Below, one piece after another: positions 16,758 to 25,719 of a stretch of DNA of 64,000 nt. The notes under the pieces were generated by a model, which worked only from the letters and a program-made list of their open reading frames with translations, was not told the DNA's origin and did not search any database. Numbering within the stretch: position 1 is the first letter of the stretch; each line of letters begins with the position of its first letter. The stretch covers positions 48,730 to 112,729 of the forward strand of contig NZ_JMIB01000034.1 of assembly GCF_000695255.1 (NCBI RefSeq), given 5' to 3'. The DNA comes from Photobacterium galatheae (GTDB taxonomy: Bacteria; Pseudomonadota; Gammaproteobacteria; Enterobacterales; Vibrionaceae). The position numbers and the translations under genes are program-made.

Positions 16758-18555
16758 TTCTTTGCTCTCATATTTTGAACAGGAACTGCGTTTCATCCGC
16801 GATGAAGCCACTGAGTTTTCGGCGCGTCATCCGGGCGCGGCGCGTGCGCTCGGCATTCGCAAAGACAGCATCGATGATCCGCAAATTGCCCGTCTGGTGG
16901 AAAGCGTCGCCCTGCTCAACGGTCGTCTTCAGCAGCGTCTGGATGACTCATTTCCGGAGCTGACGGAAAGTCTGGTTCGGTTGCTGTTTCCCCATTATCT
17001 GCGCCCGGTGCCGTCTTACACCCTGCTTGATTTTGAGATCTCACCAGACGCGAATGCCGTGCACCAGATTCCAGCGGGCACCGAATTTGAGCTGGCGGAT
17101 GAGCAGGGGGAAAGTGCCATTTTTCGCTCGACTCAAACCGTCACGCTGCTGCCTCTCACCATCCGCAGTGCGGAGGTAACCTTTGCGCCATTTGATATGG
17201 CCAAACCGGCAGGGGCAGAGCATGCCAAAGCGATGATTGAGCTGACGATTGCTGCCACGGATGAGGGATGTGACCTGTCTGCGCTGGATATTCGTGATCT
17301 GAGACTGCACCTGAAAGGTGACAGTCATTTCACCCTGCGTCTGTACGACCTGCTGTCTCAGGGCACGTCACAAGTGCGGATTTGCAGTGCGGTTAACCGT
17401 TCGGGTAACCGTTCAGATTCGCGTTTTGATCTGGGGCCGGCAGCATTGCGCCCGGTGGGTTTTGATGTCGAAGATACTGTCCTGCCGTATCAGGCCGCCA
17501 GTTTTGGTGGCTTTAAGCTCCTGACCGAATTTTTTATGTTCCCCGAACGCTTTCACGGATTCAGTCTTGATGTGCGGGACGCATTACAGCAGGTGACGGG
17601 CAGTGCGTTCCGGGTGCAGATTTTTGTCGAAGAGCTGAGTGTTGAACTGGCCCGTACCTTGAATGCCCAGCATTTTTCTCTGTTCTCGACGCCACTGGTC
17701 AACCTGCACCAGCAAGCATCGGAACCTTTGCAGATCGACTTTTTCCACAAACAGTACCCGGTCCATCTGGATGCCAGTCAGGGCAAAGTGCTGGAAGTGT
17801 TTTCCGTGGACGAAGTGCTCGATGTCACCGCGGGTGACCCGGTGCGCGTGCCGCAGATTTACAGCGAAAAATTTGACCGTGCAGAAACGGGGCTGCGCTG
17901 GCAACTGGTGCAGAACTTTCATGAACGGGGTGTGCTCGATAGCAGCCTGAAAGTGGCAGACCCGGAGCATCATCATGCGACCGGTTCACCGCGCGTGTGG
18001 CAGGTCAGTGCGACGGCAACCGACGGTGTCCGGGCCGGTTCGCTGCCGGTCAACAGCCGCGTGACCTGCCGTGAGTCGCTGACGATTCCGGCGCGGATGC
18101 AGTTGTTGCGTCGTCCGTCACTGCCGGTTAGAAGCCGGGATGCGAATCAGAATGTGTGGGCCTTGCTGTGTCATCTGCATTTCAATTACCACGCCATTCT
18201 GGGGACAGAGAATCCGGCGGCGACGCTGAAAAATGTGTTCGACCTCTATAACCACAATCAGAGTGCACAAAACTATCTGTACATCGAGTCCGTGCAGAAA
18301 ATCGCGCAGGAACAAGTGGTCGCGCCGATTCGGGTTTCCGGAAAAACCTGTTTTGCGTACGGCACCAAGATTACCGTGACCCTGGCACCGGCCAATGTGA
18401 ACGGCGGGCTCGCCTTGTTCAGCCGTCTGCTGGACCACTTTTTTGCATACTTTGCCGGGTTCAACAGCTTCACTCAGGTTGATATCTGTCTGGAAGGCCA
18501 GGACGGGGTGTTTATGGCATTTCCGAGGAGAACCGGATGCAAGAGTCTGCTGTAA
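16750..18555 (+). CDS. tssF: TssF (VasA), baseplate wedge protein
   Basis: 601 residues. The start is a TTG at 16750 within the end of tssE, supported by AAGGA at 16737-16741 and by the typical N-terminus SLLSYFEQELRFIRDEATEF followed by SARHP. Family blocks include DDPQIARLVESVALLNGRLQ, FPHYLRPVPSYTLLDFE and LCHLHFNYHAILG. TssF, with TssE, TssG and TssK, builds the baseplate. It overlaps tssG by 19 bp. Confidence 0.93.
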   Translation: MSDSLLSYFEQELRFIRDEATEFSARHPGAARALGIRKDSIDDPQIARLVESVALLNGRLQQRLDDSFPELTESLVRLLFPHYLRPVPSYTLLDFEISPDANAVHQIPAGTEFELADEQGESAIFRSTQTVTLLPLTIRSAEVTFAPFDMAKPAGAEHAKAMIELTIAATDEGCDLSALDIRDLRLHLKGDSHFTLRLYDLLSQGTSQVRICSAVNRSGNRSDSRFDLGPAALRPVGFDVEDTVLPYQAASFGGFKLLTEFFMFPERFHGFSLDVRDALQQVTGSAFRVQIFVEELSVELARTLNAQHFSLFSTPLVNLHQQASEPLQIDFFHKQYPVHLDASQGKVLEVFSVDEVLDVTAGDPVRVPQIYSEKFDRAETGLRWQLVQNFHERGVLDSSLKVADPEHHHATGSPRVWQVSATATDGVRAGSLPVNSRVTCRESLTIPARMQLLRRPSLPVRSRDANQNVWALLCHLHFNYHAILGTENPAATLKNVFDLYNHNQSAQNYLYIESVQKIAQEQVVAPIRVSGKTCFAYGTKITVTLAPANVNGGLALFSRLLDHFFAYFAGFNSFTQVDICLEGQDGVFMAFPRRTGCKSLL

Positions 18556-19532
18556 ACCGTCTGCTGAGCGGTCAGTTCAGCGTTGCGCTGGAGAAAGCCT
18601 GGCAGGTGTTCAAGCATCAGGCGGCGCTGTCCGACCGTCGTCCGGCGATCCGCTTCAGTGCTGAACTGTTGCCGGCTTACTATCCCAGTGAAGTGACTGG
18701 GGTTGAAGTAAATGCCGTCTCGAATTACACCCTGAAGACGTCCCTGTCGGCCTTGTCCGGCAGTCAGGGCATCATGCCCCGCGCCATGTTTCAAGAAGCC
18801 CTCAGTGCGCATTTTGATCTGGGGGAACAGGCACCGATCGACTTTTTTGACACCTTCAACAACCGCTATTTCCGTCTTTATTGCCAGGTCCAGCACAAGC
18901 ATGACCTGACGGCCCAGATTGAAGAAGCGTCGTTTGGCTGGAACCGTCATCGGCTGTCGGTCACCGGAATGCTGGCGAATCTGGCCGGGCAAAGCGGTCA
19001 TGAAAATCCGATCCCGGACAGCCATCTGATTCAGTATACCGGGCTGCTGGGGATGAAGCTGACGTGTCCGCTGGCACTGAAAGCCATGCTGGAAGATTAC
19101 TTTTCGGCAGAGTTTGCGATTGAGCGCAGCGCGCTGGAATACCTGCCGTTGACGCCCTGTTCCCTGACACAGATTGGGAAAACCGGACAGAACCGGCAAC
19201 TGGGCATGGGCGCGCTGGTCGGGAAAACCACGCCGATGGCCGGACAGAAACTGAAGATCAAAATCTGCCCGAGAGATTACGAACACTATCTGGCGATACG
19301 CCATGACAACGCCATGATCCGCGCGCTGGACCATCTGGTGCGCAGCTACATGGGGGTGAATACCAAATACGCCCTGTATATGAAAGTGAACAGCGAGTAT
19401 CTGCCGCGCGTGAAATTGTCCGGGCGCAGTGACAGCGCATTACGCATCGGCCAGTCGGCCTGGATGAATCATCAAACGGATCGCCGACAGTATGTCGAGA
19501 TGCCACTGACGTTCAGTGAGGAAAACGCATGA
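18537..19532 (+). CDS. tssG: TssG (VasB), baseplate wedge protein
   Basis: 331 residues. Characteristic pieces are FKHQAALSDRRPAIRFSAE, VSNYTLKTSLSALSGSQGIM, FLDTFNNRYFRLYCQVQ-like FFDTFNNRYFRLYCQ, and the late LGMGALVGKTTPMAGQKLKI. It starts inside the end of tssF and ends with an ATGA overlap into clpV, so the tssE-F-G-H genes are translationally coupled. Confidence 0.92.
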   Translation: MQESAVNRLLSGQFSVALEKAWQVFKHQAALSDRRPAIRFSAELLPAYYPSEVTGVEVNAVSNYTLKTSLSALSGSQGIMPRAMFQEALSAHFDLGEQAPIDFFDTFNNRYFRLYCQVQHKHDLTAQIEEASFGWNRHRLSVTGMLANLAGQSGHENPIPDSHLIQYTGLLGMKLTCPLALKAMLEDYFSAEFAIERSALEYLPLTPCSLTQIGKTGQNRQLGMGALVGKTTPMAGQKLKIKICPRDYEHYLAIRHDNAMIRALDHLVRSYMGVNTKYALYMKVNSEYLPRVKLSGRSDSALRIGQSAWMNHQTDRRQYVEMPLTFSEENA

Positions 19533-22138
19533 TCAATATCGAATTACAGAGTCTGGTTCAACGACTGACCCCGTTACTGAAAAACGCGCTTGAAGCGGCC
19601 GCAGGCGAGTGCGTCAGTCGCGGTCACTTTTCTATTGAACCGCAACACTGGTTTCTGCACCTGCTGCAACAGTCCAAAGGCTGGGAAACCGCACTGAATC
19701 AGGCGTCGGTGGCCAAGGAAGCCTTGCTGGAAGGGCTGAACACCTATCTGTCTGGTCTGTCGCGGGGCAATGATGCGTCACCGTCGCTGTCGCCTGAGCT
19801 GGTGGAGCTGCTGAAAGATGCCTGGATGATTGCCTCACTCAATCAGAAGCAATTGAGTGTCAATGAATTTCACTTGCTGATGGTGCTGAAGCAGCGCCGT
19901 GAGCAAGGTGCTTACAACGGCCTGCTCAGTCAGTGGGTCACCGTGCTGTCCTCGGAATGGCTGCGCAGCCAGTCGCTGGCGGTGAGTGCGCCCAGTGAGA
20001 TGAACACCGGTGCGGTTTCCCATGCCGCTGCTGCGGCTGGAGAGTCCGCGACACCGGCGCTGGACAAATACTCGCAAAACCTGACCGAAGCGGCGCGAAG
20101 TGGCCGTCTGGATCCGATCTCAGGCCGGGGCGATGAGATTCGCAAAGCGATCGATATTTTGTGCCGCCGTCGTCAGAACAGTCCGATTCTGGTCGGCGAT
20201 CCGGGCGTGGGTAAAACGGCAATCGTCGAAGGTCTGGCGCAGCAAATTGTTGATGGCAATGTGCCACCGGCGCTGGCGAATGTGGAACTGCGCAGTCTGG
20301 ATCTGTCGCTGTTGCAGGCCGGTGCCAGTATCAAAGGCGAGTTCGAAAACCGCCTGAAAGATGTCATCAATGAGATCAAACAATCCAGTACTCCGATCAT
20401 CATGTTCATTGATGAAGCGCACACCCTGATTGGTGCTGGCGGGACCGCCGGCCAGAACGACGCGGCCAATATTCTGAAACCTGCGCTGGCGCGGGGAGAG
20501 TTCCGTTCGCTCGCGGCGACCACCTGGGCCGAGTATAAACAGTATTTTGAATCGGATGCGGCACTGACCCGTCGTTTTCAGGTGGTGGCGGTCGGCGAAC
20601 CCAGTGAAGCCGATGCGGTGCACATGCTGCGCGGGGTGAAAAAGAGCCTTGAGCAGCACCATAACGTCAAAGTGATGCAGGAAGCGATCGATGCGGCGGT
20701 GTCGCTGTCGGTGCGTTACCTGCCAGAGCGTAAATTGCCCGATAAAGCCATCAGCCTGCTTGATACCGCGTGTTCGCGGATCGGCCTGAGCCAGAGTGCG
20801 ACGCCGCGTCAGATGGAATCCATTGCTGAGCAGATTCGCTATGCGGACAACGAAATTGAAACCCTGACGCACGAAGCGGCGTTGTGGTCACTGGAGGACT
20901 CGCGTCTGAATGAAGCGAAGCTGCGCCGTGAAACGCTGGCTGAGCAGCACGATGAGATTGCCCGCCGCTGGGCGCAGGAGTCTCAGCTGGTGGAAGAAAT
21001 TCTCGCGCTTCAGTCAGCACTGGACGCGCAGTTCCTGGCTGGCGAAGACCTGGAAGCCGGCAGTGAACGGGTGCATCTGGCCGAAAAAATGGCGCAGCTG
21101 CATGCCATTCAGGGCGAGCAGCCACTGGTGCTGCCGCAGGTCACGCAGCAGACCATCGCGGAAGTGGTGGCACTGTGGACGGGGATTCCGGTCGGCAACA
21201 TGCTGAGCGCGGAAGTGGAGCGCCTGATGCATCTGGAATCTCAGATTGGTCAGCGGGTGATTGGTCAGGTGACGCCGATTGCGGAAATTGCTCAGGCGAT
21301 TCGTATGGCCCGGGCCGGGCTGACTGATCCGCGTAAACCTGTGGGTGTCTTTCTGATGTGCGGCCCGAGCGGGGTCGGCAAAACCGAGACCGCGCTGGCG
21401 CTGACGGATCTGTTATATGGCGGTGAGCGCAACATCACCACCATCAATATGACTGAGTTTAAAGAAGAACATAAAGTCTCGATGCTGCTGGGCTCACCAG
21501 CCGGCTATGTCGGATACGGCAAAGGCGGTGTGCTGACAGAAGCGGTGCGCAAGAATCCGTATTCTGTGCTGCTGCTGGATGAGATGGAAAAAGCACACCC
21601 GGGTGTGCACGACATCTTCTATCAGATCTTTGATAAAGGGACGATCTCTGACAGTGAAGGCCGCGAAATTGATTTTCGCAACACCATCATCATCATGACG
21701 TCGAATGCCGCCGATAGCGCAGTCGTCCATGCGTGCCAGAATGGCCGTCCTTCAGTGCCTGAACTGACGCAGACGATTTTCCCGGAGCTGCAAAAATTCT
21801 TCAAACCGGCGTTTCTGGGCCGCGCGACCATCGTGCCTTACTTCCCGCTCAATGATGAGGAAATGGCGCAGATCGCGACCTTGTCTCTGAACCGCATCCG
21901 CAAACGCATTGCGGCACATTACGGTGCCAGCTTTGAATACCATCCGGATGTGGTGCAGCTGCTGGTCGCACTGAATCAGTCTCCGGAAACCGGTGCCCGC
22001 GCGGTTGAGCAGTTGATTAACCGGCAACTGATGCCAGAACTGGCGAATCAGTGCATCGTGCGTCTGAGTGAAAGCAAGCCGGTCAAAGCGGTGCGGGTCG
22101 ACGTCGAAGACGGTCGGTTTCAGATTCACATCGACTGA
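19529..22138 (+). CDS. clpV: ClpV (TssH), sheath-recycling AAA+ ATPase
   Basis: 869 residues. An N-terminal Clp_N domain binds sheath (about residues 1-150). The first AAA+ module has Walker A GDPGVGKT (residues 223-230) and Walker B IIMFIDEAHTLIG. A middle coiled-coil region follows, and the second module has Walker A GPSGVGKT (612-619) and Walker B VLLLDEMEKAH. ClpV unfolds TssC from contracted sheaths. The C-terminal D2-small domain is intact. A perfect hairpin follows the stop codon. Confidence 0.95.
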   Translation: MINIELQSLVQRLTPLLKNALEAAAGECVSRGHFSIEPQHWFLHLLQQSKGWETALNQASVAKEALLEGLNTYLSGLSRGNDASPSLSPELVELLKDAWMIASLNQKQLSVNEFHLLMVLKQRREQGAYNGLLSQWVTVLSSEWLRSQSLAVSAPSEMNTGAVSHAAAAAGESATPALDKYSQNLTEAARSGRLDPISGRGDEIRKAIDILCRRRQNSPILVGDPGVGKTAIVEGLAQQIVDGNVPPALANVELRSLDLSLLQAGASIKGEFENRLKDVINEIKQSSTPIIMFIDEAHTLIGAGGTAGQNDAANILKPALARGEFRSLAATTWAEYKQYFESDAALTRRFQVVAVGEPSEADAVHMLRGVKKSLEQHHNVKVMQEAIDAAVSLSVRYLPERKLPDKAISLLDTACSRIGLSQSATPRQMESIAEQIRYADNEIETLTHEAALWSLEDSRLNEAKLRRETLAEQHDEIARRWAQESQLVEEILALQSALDAQFLAGEDLEAGSERVHLAEKMAQLHAIQGEQPLVLPQVTQQTIAEVVALWTGIPVGNMLSAEVERLMHLESQIGQRVIGQVTPIAEIAQAIRMARAGLTDPRKPVGVFLMCGPSGVGKTETALALTDLLYGGERNITTINMTEFKEEHKVSMLLGSPAGYVGYGKGGVLTEAVRKNPYSVLLLDEMEKAHPGVHDIFYQIFDKGTISDSEGREIDFRNTIIIMTSNAADSAVVHACQNGRPSVPELTQTIFPELQKFFKPAFLGRATIVPYFPLNDEEMAQIATLSLNRIRKRIAAHYGASFEYHPDVVQLLVALNQSPETGARAVEQLINRQLMPELANQCIVRLSESKPVKAVRVDVEDGRFQIHID

Positions 22139-22140
22139 CA

Positions 22141-22168
22141 GGTGCGGATGGCATGGGTCATCCGCACC
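22141..22168 (+). terminator. Hairpin after clpV
   Basis: A perfect 10-bp stem (GGTGCGGATG at 22141-22150, CATCCGCACC at 22159-22168) with an 8-nt loop, 2 bp after the clpV stop. There is no U-tract, so it may be an mRNA-stabilising or processing hairpin rather than a full terminator. It marks the border between core T6SS genes and the inserted four-gene module. Confidence 0.5.
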
Positions 22169-22281
22169 GGTAAACACAACAAATACAACAATCAATACAA
22201 CAACAATCAGAACACCAATTGTTGCCGCAGCAGATGCCAGACGTCTGACTTATTGAGCAACGCATACGACGGGTAAATGAC

Positions 22282-23442
22282 ATGACACATTCAGTTTTTT
22301 CGCAGACACAACTGGCGTGGATACGCCGGCATCTGAAAGTGGCCGTGATTCATGGGGGCGACAAAACGCAAACCGGCAGTTTTATTTTTGAAAATCTCAG
22401 CCCGCGTTCAACCAAAACCTACGCACCGGTCGCCCATGATATTGCTCGGGCGCTCGCGGAATCCGGTTTTTGTCAGGTTGAAGTGCTTGCGGAAGACATT
22501 CATCTGGCTCAGCAATTGCGTGAAAAAGGCATTGATCTGGTGATCACCAACAGTGGCGGTCTGCAAGGGTTTGACTCGATGTGCCATTTGCCCTCCATGC
22601 TGGAGATGCTGGGCGTGCCGTACGTCGGGCATTCGCCGATGACCGCTGGGATTCTCGATAACAAACACCTGTTCAAGCATGAGATCAAAGCGGCCGGATT
22701 ACCGACAGCGCCGTTTGTGACTGTGGGTATTGATGAAACCTTCGAGGATCCGGGCAAGCAGTCTGCCATTGATGACATTGCGGCGTGCTTTCACGAGGGG
22801 TTTATCGTCAAGCCGGTCTCTGGGCGCGCCTCGGTGCATGTTTACCCGGTGTTTGACCGCGGTGAGCTGGCAGCGGTGGTGGAAAAAGTCCGTTTGGCAA
22901 CCAACAACACGGTGATGATTGAACCGTTTCTCAGCGGGCGCGAATTTGTGGTTGCGGTTGCCGGAGAGTATGTCTTTAAAGACGGCAGGCTGACGCAGTC
23001 GACGACGCCGCTGGCGTTTTCGATCACCGAGCGTTTGCTTGACGCGGACGAACCGATTTTCACCTCGATGGATGTCAAACCGATCACTCAGGACCGTCTG
23101 GTGTCGGTCAACGAAGAACCGCTGCGCGGTCAGCTGGCGGCAATTGGTCAGAAGATTTATCGCCAGCTTGGCTTGCAGACGCTGGTTCGGGTGGATTTGC
23201 GCATGGACAAACAGGGCAATCTGTATGTGCTGGAAACCAATCCCAAACCCGATCTGAAGCGGCCGGAAGGGAACCAGGTCAGTCTGGTTTGCCATGATCT
23301 GGCACGTGAGGGGATGAGCTATACAGATCTGGTTCAGTCGCTGGTGTTCAACCGCCTGTCCTTCCTGAAAGCCAGACGTCCGCTGGCGCTGGCCCACTGT
23401 CTGACGGCGCAGTTCGATGCGCTGGCAGATGTTCAGGGGTGA
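22282..23442 (+). CDS. ATP-grasp ligase, D-Ala-D-Ala ligase-like
   Basis: 386 residues. The layout follows Ddl-type ATP-grasp enzymes: an N-terminal domain with AVIHGGDKTQTGSFIFENLS and SMCHLPSMLEMLGVPYVGHS; the ATP-binding strand FIVKPVSGRASVHVYPVFD; MIEPFLSGREFVVAVAGEYV; and the metal-binding end LVRVDLRMDKQGNLYVLETN. Asp and Glu ligands in this last block are present. The enzyme should ligate a carboxylate to an amine using ATP, but the substrate is unknown, and it is longer and more divergent than housekeeping Ddl. It is the first gene of a four-gene module inside the T6SS operon and ends 3 bp before the MFS gene. Confidence 0.75.
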   Translation: MTHSVFSQTQLAWIRRHLKVAVIHGGDKTQTGSFIFENLSPRSTKTYAPVAHDIARALAESGFCQVEVLAEDIHLAQQLREKGIDLVITNSGGLQGFDSMCHLPSMLEMLGVPYVGHSPMTAGILDNKHLFKHEIKAAGLPTAPFVTVGIDETFEDPGKQSAIDDIAACFHEGFIVKPVSGRASVHVYPVFDRGELAAVVEKVRLATNNTVMIEPFLSGREFVVAVAGEYVFKDGRLTQSTTPLAFSITERLLDADEPIFTSMDVKPITQDRLVSVNEEPLRGQLAAIGQKIYRQLGLQTLVRVDLRMDKQGNLYVLETNPKPDLKRPEGNQVSLVCHDLAREGMSYTDLVQSLVFNRLSFLKARRPLALAHCLTAQFDALADVQG

Positions 23443-23445
23443 TGA

Positions 23446-25719
23446 TTGAACGCGATGAAGCCATACAGCCGATTGCTGCTCGGTGCCCTGCTGGTCGTTT
23501 TGTCTCTGTCACTGATTTGGGTGGTCGGCTACGCGCAGGCGTTGAAAAGTTATCAGCAGCAAAGCCGCGATGCGGTTCTGGCCCAGACAGAAGCGGCAAA
23601 AATCAATATTGAGCAGATCCTCAGCTCGGGCGTGCCGCTGCATGAGATTGCCGGGCTGGAAAAAATGCTGACGCCGATTGCACAGTCAGATGCATCGGTC
23701 GTGGATTTACGGGTCATCTCGGGTCAGCAGGCGCTGTATCGCTACACCACTGAGCCGATGGAAGGCAGTCTGGTGACGCTGCCGCTCAACAACAAATTTA
23801 CGCAGGCGGGCGTGCTGGAAATTCTGCTCAGCAGTGATGAGACCGAAAAAGTCATTGAGGCACACTTTCAGCCCATGTTGCTGCTGGTGGTGTTGCTGGC
23901 CGGGCTGTTTGTCTGGCTGGTGCTGCGCAGTGCCCGTCCGAACCGTTATCTGACGGCGTTTGGTCTGGTGTTTGCGGTGATGTCGCTCAGTGTGATTCTC
24001 ATGGTGGGCGTGTTGTATCAGTCGGGGTTGCAGCATAAAGCAGACTCGATGGCCAGCATTGTGACGCAGCGTCTGGCACCTGTCCTCCGGCTGGGGATCA
24101 GCCCGCATCAGGTCAGCGGAATGGATACCATGCTGGACAGCTTTCGCCAGTCCAACCCGGAAGTTTCCCGCATCACCGTGACGCATAACGAAGCGATCAT
24201 CGCCCGCAGCCAGAGCCCGTCAGACATGCTGTCGGCGGAGGAGATGGCTCAGTTTTCGGTGGCGGATCACCGGGGTAATCTGGTGACAATCGCATTTGAG
24301 CCGAAGGCGGTGCTGGCTCAGTTGGCGCACATCCTGAAAAATTTTGCCATTTTGTTCGCCGGTTGCGCCCTGATTTGTGTTGCATTTGTCCGGCTGCTCA
24401 GTCACGCCGGGACGCAGTCACACGGCGAGCAGGTGCTGGCAAAGGTCAAACCCTTGCTGCTGGTGACGGTACTGATGGAAGCGCTGATGGCACCGGTATT
24501 ACCGCAGTACCTGTCTGAGGTTGCGGTGCAGAACGGTGGCACAGCACATGGGTCGTCGTATTTCTTCACGCTGTATTTTGTCGGATTTGCAGCCATGTTA
24601 TTGCCTGCGGCACGCATGGTAGAGGTGTTTGATATCCGTCGCGTGCTGAACGCAGGGATTGCCTGTTCTGCGATCGGTTGTCTGATGCTGGCCTTTGACG
24701 CACAGCTCTGGTCTGTACTTGTTGCCCGGCTGATATCCGGTATCGGTCAGGCAATGATTTTTATTGCTGCGCAGGGGTACTTGCTGCGGTTCAGCGATCA
24801 ATCGAACAAAACGCAGGCCGCCGGCATCATCGTTTTTAGTTTTAACGCGGGCCTGATTGCCGGTGCGGCGATCGGGGCCTTGCTGGCGGAATCGCTGGGT
24901 GTCCAGGGGATCTTTTTGCTGTCGGCGTCGGTCGGGGGGCTGATGTTCCTGTTTGCATTGAGTCTGCCGGCTATTTCTATGAAGACAGGGTCTCAGAAGG
25001 CCGGGAACCTGGAATCAGGGCACCAGCATTCAGGGCTTCAGTCTTCAGCGAACAGCGCCACACCGTCTCACGGTTCACTGGCAGAGAACCTGCGGGTCAT
25101 GGTGCAGGACTCGTTGGCGCTGATCCGCGTGCCGTCTTTTGTCCGGGCCATGCTGCTGGTCGGGATTCCGACCAAGATGATGCTGACTGGTGTGGTGTCG
25201 TTTGCGGTGCCGATTCTGCTCTCGAAACAGGGCGTAGCGAAAGAGAGTATCGGCCAGGTGCTGATGGCTTACGCCTTTGCCGTGTTGTTTGTCAGCGGGA
25301 AAGTTTCCCCGCTGATTGACCGGATGGGGTCGGCGAAATGGGCCTTGTGCTTAGGCAATGGCGTTGCTGCCGTGTCTCTGGTGGTGCTGGCGTCGGCTTT
25401 CTCGCTTGAAAATACCACTGTGCTGGTGGCAACCGCCACGGCTGCGATGCTGATCATGGGCGTCTCGCATGGCCTGATCAACGCACCTGTGGTCACGCAT
25501 GTGGTGTCAGTGGCCAGCGAAAGTCATGCCAACGCTGTGGCATCGACCTACCGCTTTCTCGAGCGGATCGGGCATGTGGCGGGGGCCATTGTTGTCGGTG
25601 CGTTGCTGGCACAATTTGGCCAGTTGTCGGCATTCTGGAGTCTGGCGGCCTTCTTTGCGCTGGCCGGGTTACTGATGTGGTGCGCTGATCGCACACCGAC
25701 GCAGGAGGCGACCGCATGA
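23446..25719 (+). CDS. MFS transporter with duplicated N-terminal periplasmic sensor
   Basis: 757 residues from a TTG at 23446 with CAGGGGTG upstream. The ATG at 23455 is the alternative start. The N-terminal part is TM1 (LLLGALLVVLSLSLIWVVGY), a periplasmic loop of about 110 residues, TM2, TM3, a second loop of similar size and TM4. The two loops look duplicated: GVPLHEIAGLEKMLTPIAQS in the first corresponds to GISPHQVSGMDTMLDSFRQS in the second. About 430 residues of a major facilitator follow (LVARLISGIGQAMIFIAAQG, NKTQAAGIIVFSFNAGLIAG, FLERIGHVAGAIVVGALLAQ). A polar insertion lies in the central loop. It may sense a periplasmic ligand and export or import a small molecule. It overlaps the next gene by 4 bp. 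Confidence 0.75.
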   Translation: MNAMKPYSRLLLGALLVVLSLSLIWVVGYAQALKSYQQQSRDAVLAQTEAAKINIEQILSSGVPLHEIAGLEKMLTPIAQSDASVVDLRVISGQQALYRYTTEPMEGSLVTLPLNNKFTQAGVLEILLSSDETEKVIEAHFQPMLLLVVLLAGLFVWLVLRSARPNRYLTAFGLVFAVMSLSVILMVGVLYQSGLQHKADSMASIVTQRLAPVLRLGISPHQVSGMDTMLDSFRQSNPEVSRITVTHNEAIIARSQSPSDMLSAEEMAQFSVADHRGNLVTIAFEPKAVLAQLAHILKNFAILFAGCALICVAFVRLLSHAGTQSHGEQVLAKVKPLLLVTVLMEALMAPVLPQYLSEVAVQNGGTAHGSSYFFTLYFVGFAAMLLPAARMVEVFDIRRVLNAGIACSAIGCLMLAFDAQLWSVLVARLISGIGQAMIFIAAQGYLLRFSDQSNKTQAAGIIVFSFNAGLIAGAAIGALLAESLGVQGIFLLSASVGGLMFLFALSLPAISMKTGSQKAGNLESGHQHSGLQSSANSATPSHGSLAENLRVMVQDSLALIRVPSFVRAMLLVGIPTKMMLTGVVSFAVPILLSKQGVAKESIGQVLMAYAFAVLFVSGKVSPLIDRMGSAKWALCLGNGVAAVSLVVLASAFSLENTTVLVATATAAMLIMGVSHGLINAPVVTHVVSVASESHANAVASTYRFLERIGHVAGAIVVGALLAQFGQLSAFWSLAAFFALAGLLMWCADRTPTQEATA

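Noticed and set aside
18474..19334. A 286-codon minus-strand frame across tssF and tssG
   Set aside because: Shadow of secure T6SS genes.
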